Assembly (NCBI GenBank): GCA_032690845.1
Contig: CM064426.1
Span: 43,602,508-43,666,507, forward strand
Origin: Eleusine coracana subsp. coracana
Taxonomy: Eukaryota; Streptophyta; Magnoliopsida; Poales; Poaceae
Length of the DNA: 64,000 bases
Reading direction: 5' to 3'
In this document: one piece after another, positions 62,561-64,000 of the stretch
Position numbering within the stretch: position 1 is the stretch's first letter
Layout: each line of letters starts with the position of its first letter
Notes under the pieces: generated by a model
What the model saw: only the letters and a program-made list of their open reading frames with translations
What the model was told of the DNA's origin: nothing
Database searches by the model: none
Program-made: the position numbers and the translations under genes

Positions 62561-63585
62561 GTTGCACTTTGGGAAATGGCACTCTTTGGCAAAGTGACCG
62601 GTTTGGCCACAGTTGTAGCACGGCTGTGAAGAGTTGGTCTTCACCACTTGATTACTCTGCTGCGGAGGGCGGGAACCGGAGGATTGCTGCTGGTTACTCC
62701 CATGAGAGTGAGAGTGCTGCTGCGAGTAGGATGGGCGAAATCCTCCTCCCAGCGGTACCGCAGCTCGGAACTTTTGTACAGTCGGGGAGGTGATTGCCAA
62801 CTTGTACTTGGGGGGTGCAGAGCCGGACTAACTTCCCATAGCACGTTTCCTCTTCTTGTCATCTTGGTTAGCTTGGATAGCATCTTCTTGCACAATGGTG
62901 GCACTCATCAGATCATTGAACATGCCGGCAGTAACTTGTGCCAAGTGATATTGTAGCTTCTGGGTAAGGCCCGAACGGAAACAATCCTTCTTCTTCTCAT
63001 CCGTATCAGCGTGATACGAAGCATACTGAGTCAAGTAATTGAACTTCCGTGCATACTCTTGCACGGTTCCAGATCCTTGCTTCAAGTTGAGGAACTCTTG
63101 CAGCTTGCGCTCCATAAGGAATATGGTGTGCACGGAATGCAGCACAGAATTCCGTCCAATTGACTTGGTGGCCAGCGGCAAAAGCGACGGTGTGGCTTGC
63201 CCTCCAAGCACTTGCAGAGCCACAGAGTTGTTGTGCGGCAAAGAGAGGCTTCTGATGGTCAGTGCAGTGGAGGAGAGTGAACTTTGATTCCAACGTGCGA
63301 AAAAAAATTATCCGCTTCCAACGGATCATCGGCTTCTCCAAAAGTGGGCGGATGAGTTGCCCAAAAGTCTCTGTAGGAGGATTCACGGGGCTGTTGCGGC
63401 GGTGGTCCTGGAGCTCCTTAACGATTCATGTTCTCCATGAACATGCGGAACATCTCGTTCTGGTTATGGATGAGCTGCTCCATAGGCGTCATGGGTGGAG
63501 CATTGGGTGCCGGCTGGTTTCCACCGAGGTTCGAGGCACCGGGAGCATCACCGGGGTTTTCTCTACCGCGGCGAGTTTGCACCAT
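62561..63585 (-). pseudogene. gag: E6 gag, broken
   Basis: The likely start is the ATG at 63585 (MVQTRRGREN); an upstream in-frame ATG at 63603 is less typical. The first piece ends in a stop at 63418-63420 after MFMENMNR. The frame then shifts at an A-run (63301-63308 on the plus strand), and ESKFTLLHCTDHQK continues in a second frame. It shifts again near 63120, and the core gag domain (MERKLQEFLNLKQGSGTVQE, then KKKDCFRSGL) lies in a third. A stop at 62828-62830 precedes a Ser/Gln-rich linker and a CCHC zinc knuckle, CYNCGQTGHFAKEC, near 62590. Gag packages the RNA in virus-like particles. Two frameshifts and two stops make it non-functional. Confidence 0.85.
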
Positions 63586-63603
63586 CTGCCATGGAATAAG
63601 CAT

Positions 63604-64000
63604 GTTAGCCCGATCATCACATGAGACAATATGATAATAAGGCTATGACATAGAGATGAAATAAAATTTCAGATTTCTCATAATTTGAAATGTTGACAAA
63701 GAAACAGTGCAGGACATACGAGATAACTTAAATTCCATTAGTTCCAACACCATAGGCAACATAATTATGATAAAAAAACCATGGATACATGCAATGCAAT
63801 TTCTAATACATGGCAAGTCTTAGGTTACATCACTAGGAACACGACAACAACACGATCTCGGAGAGCTTAGGTTACCACTTCACCTAGCACTACTAACACT
63901 ATTCACATACAAGCATGATGTCTCACGAGATCTCCACCCTACATAATGTACTACTCCACAGTCACTCGGCGTGACTACCACCATCGGACTCCCAGTCCAT
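63604..64000 (-). other. E6 leader, partial
   Basis: About 400 bp upstream of gag on the minus strand, with no open frame of note. No primer binding site or LTR end is visible, so the leader continues past the window. The first bases of the window edge (cggactcccagtccat) show nothing diagnostic. Confidence 0.6.

Larger units (their letters stand above)
55498..64000 (-). mobile_element. Chromodomain Ty3/gypsy retrotransposon (E6), Tekay-like, 5' LTR outside window
   Basis: On the minus strand the window shows leader, gag with zinc knuckle, protease, reverse transcriptase, RNase H, integrase, chromodomain, polypurine tract and 3' LTR. The 3' LTR ends at the satellite with TCACT (55493-55497) as the expected target duplication. 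Domain order and the C-terminal chromodomain mark a chromovirus. The 3.5-kb LTR and the polypurine tract fit the Tekay/Del lineage. The polyprotein is disabled: in-frame stops lie at 63418-63420, 62828-62830, 62558-62560, 61760-61762, 59675-59677 and 59591-59593. Frameshifts lie near 63305, 63120 and 61650-61750. It would need helper proteins to move. Confidence 0.92.

Noticed and set aside
62300..62629. Plus-strand open frame with a Val/Ala-rich hydrophobic run resembling a membrane segment.
   Set aside because: It is the antisense of the Asn-rich triplet repeat in E6 gag-pol.
1..64000. Search for a new multi-gene system such as a defence locus or biosynthetic cluster.
   Set aside because: Every stretch is accounted for by satellite or transposon sequence. 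No adjacent set of intact unknown genes exists in the window.

Overview
The window is plant repeat DNA, most likely from a grass, with no host gene that I can support. About 33.5 kb of the 64 kb is a head-to-tail satellite, always in the same orientation, with a monomer of about 224 bp. The other 30.5 kb is six LTR-retrotransposon insertions into that array, one carrying a nested CACTA DNA transposon. The grass assignment is inference. It rests on a CRM-like gag, Tekay-type chromoviruses with LTRs of about 3.5 kb, an Athila/Tat-type primer binding site and a CACTA terminus.

Layout: satellite 1-2175; solo LTR 2176-5843 (E1); satellite 5844-6276; internally deleted gypsy element 6277-10406 (E2); satellite 10407-14001; non-autonomous CRM-like gag-protease element 14002-18623 (E3); satellite 18624-20407; non-autonomous Athila/Tat-like element 20408-26635 (E4, with the CACTA at 20823-21701); satellite 26636-27322; solo LTR 27323-30690 (E5); long homogenised satellite core 30691-55497; 3' LTR and most of the interior of a chromodomain gypsy element 55498-64000 (E6), whose 5' LTR lies beyond the window.

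Each satellite monomer is itself an old dimer of two half-units (A and B) of about 105-117 bp. Both halves contain the block gccggtgatacggtgtc. In the core, monomers are arranged in higher-order repeats: a 7-mer of 1573 bp that gives way to a 5-mer of about 1121 bp through loss of two monomers, then a mosaic of duplicated blocks 5 to 28 monomers apart. The left third is more diverged, has internally deleted monomers and holds five of the six insertions. This is the picture of a decaying array edge beside a core that is still exchanging sequence. Much of the monomer variation is CG to TG or CA change, as expected for methylated DNA.

The transposons are all on the minus strand. None is complete and intact within the window: E6 has stop codons, frameshifts and a protease active-site change; E3 lacks polymerase; E1 and E5 are solo LTRs. 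The short open frames that recur through the satellite start at TTG and reflect sequence homogenisation rather than genes. I found no rRNA, convincing tRNA gene, CRISPR array or unknown protein system. The points most worth following are the higher-order satellite architecture, the shared insertion site of E1 and E6, and the uniform orientation of the retroelements.
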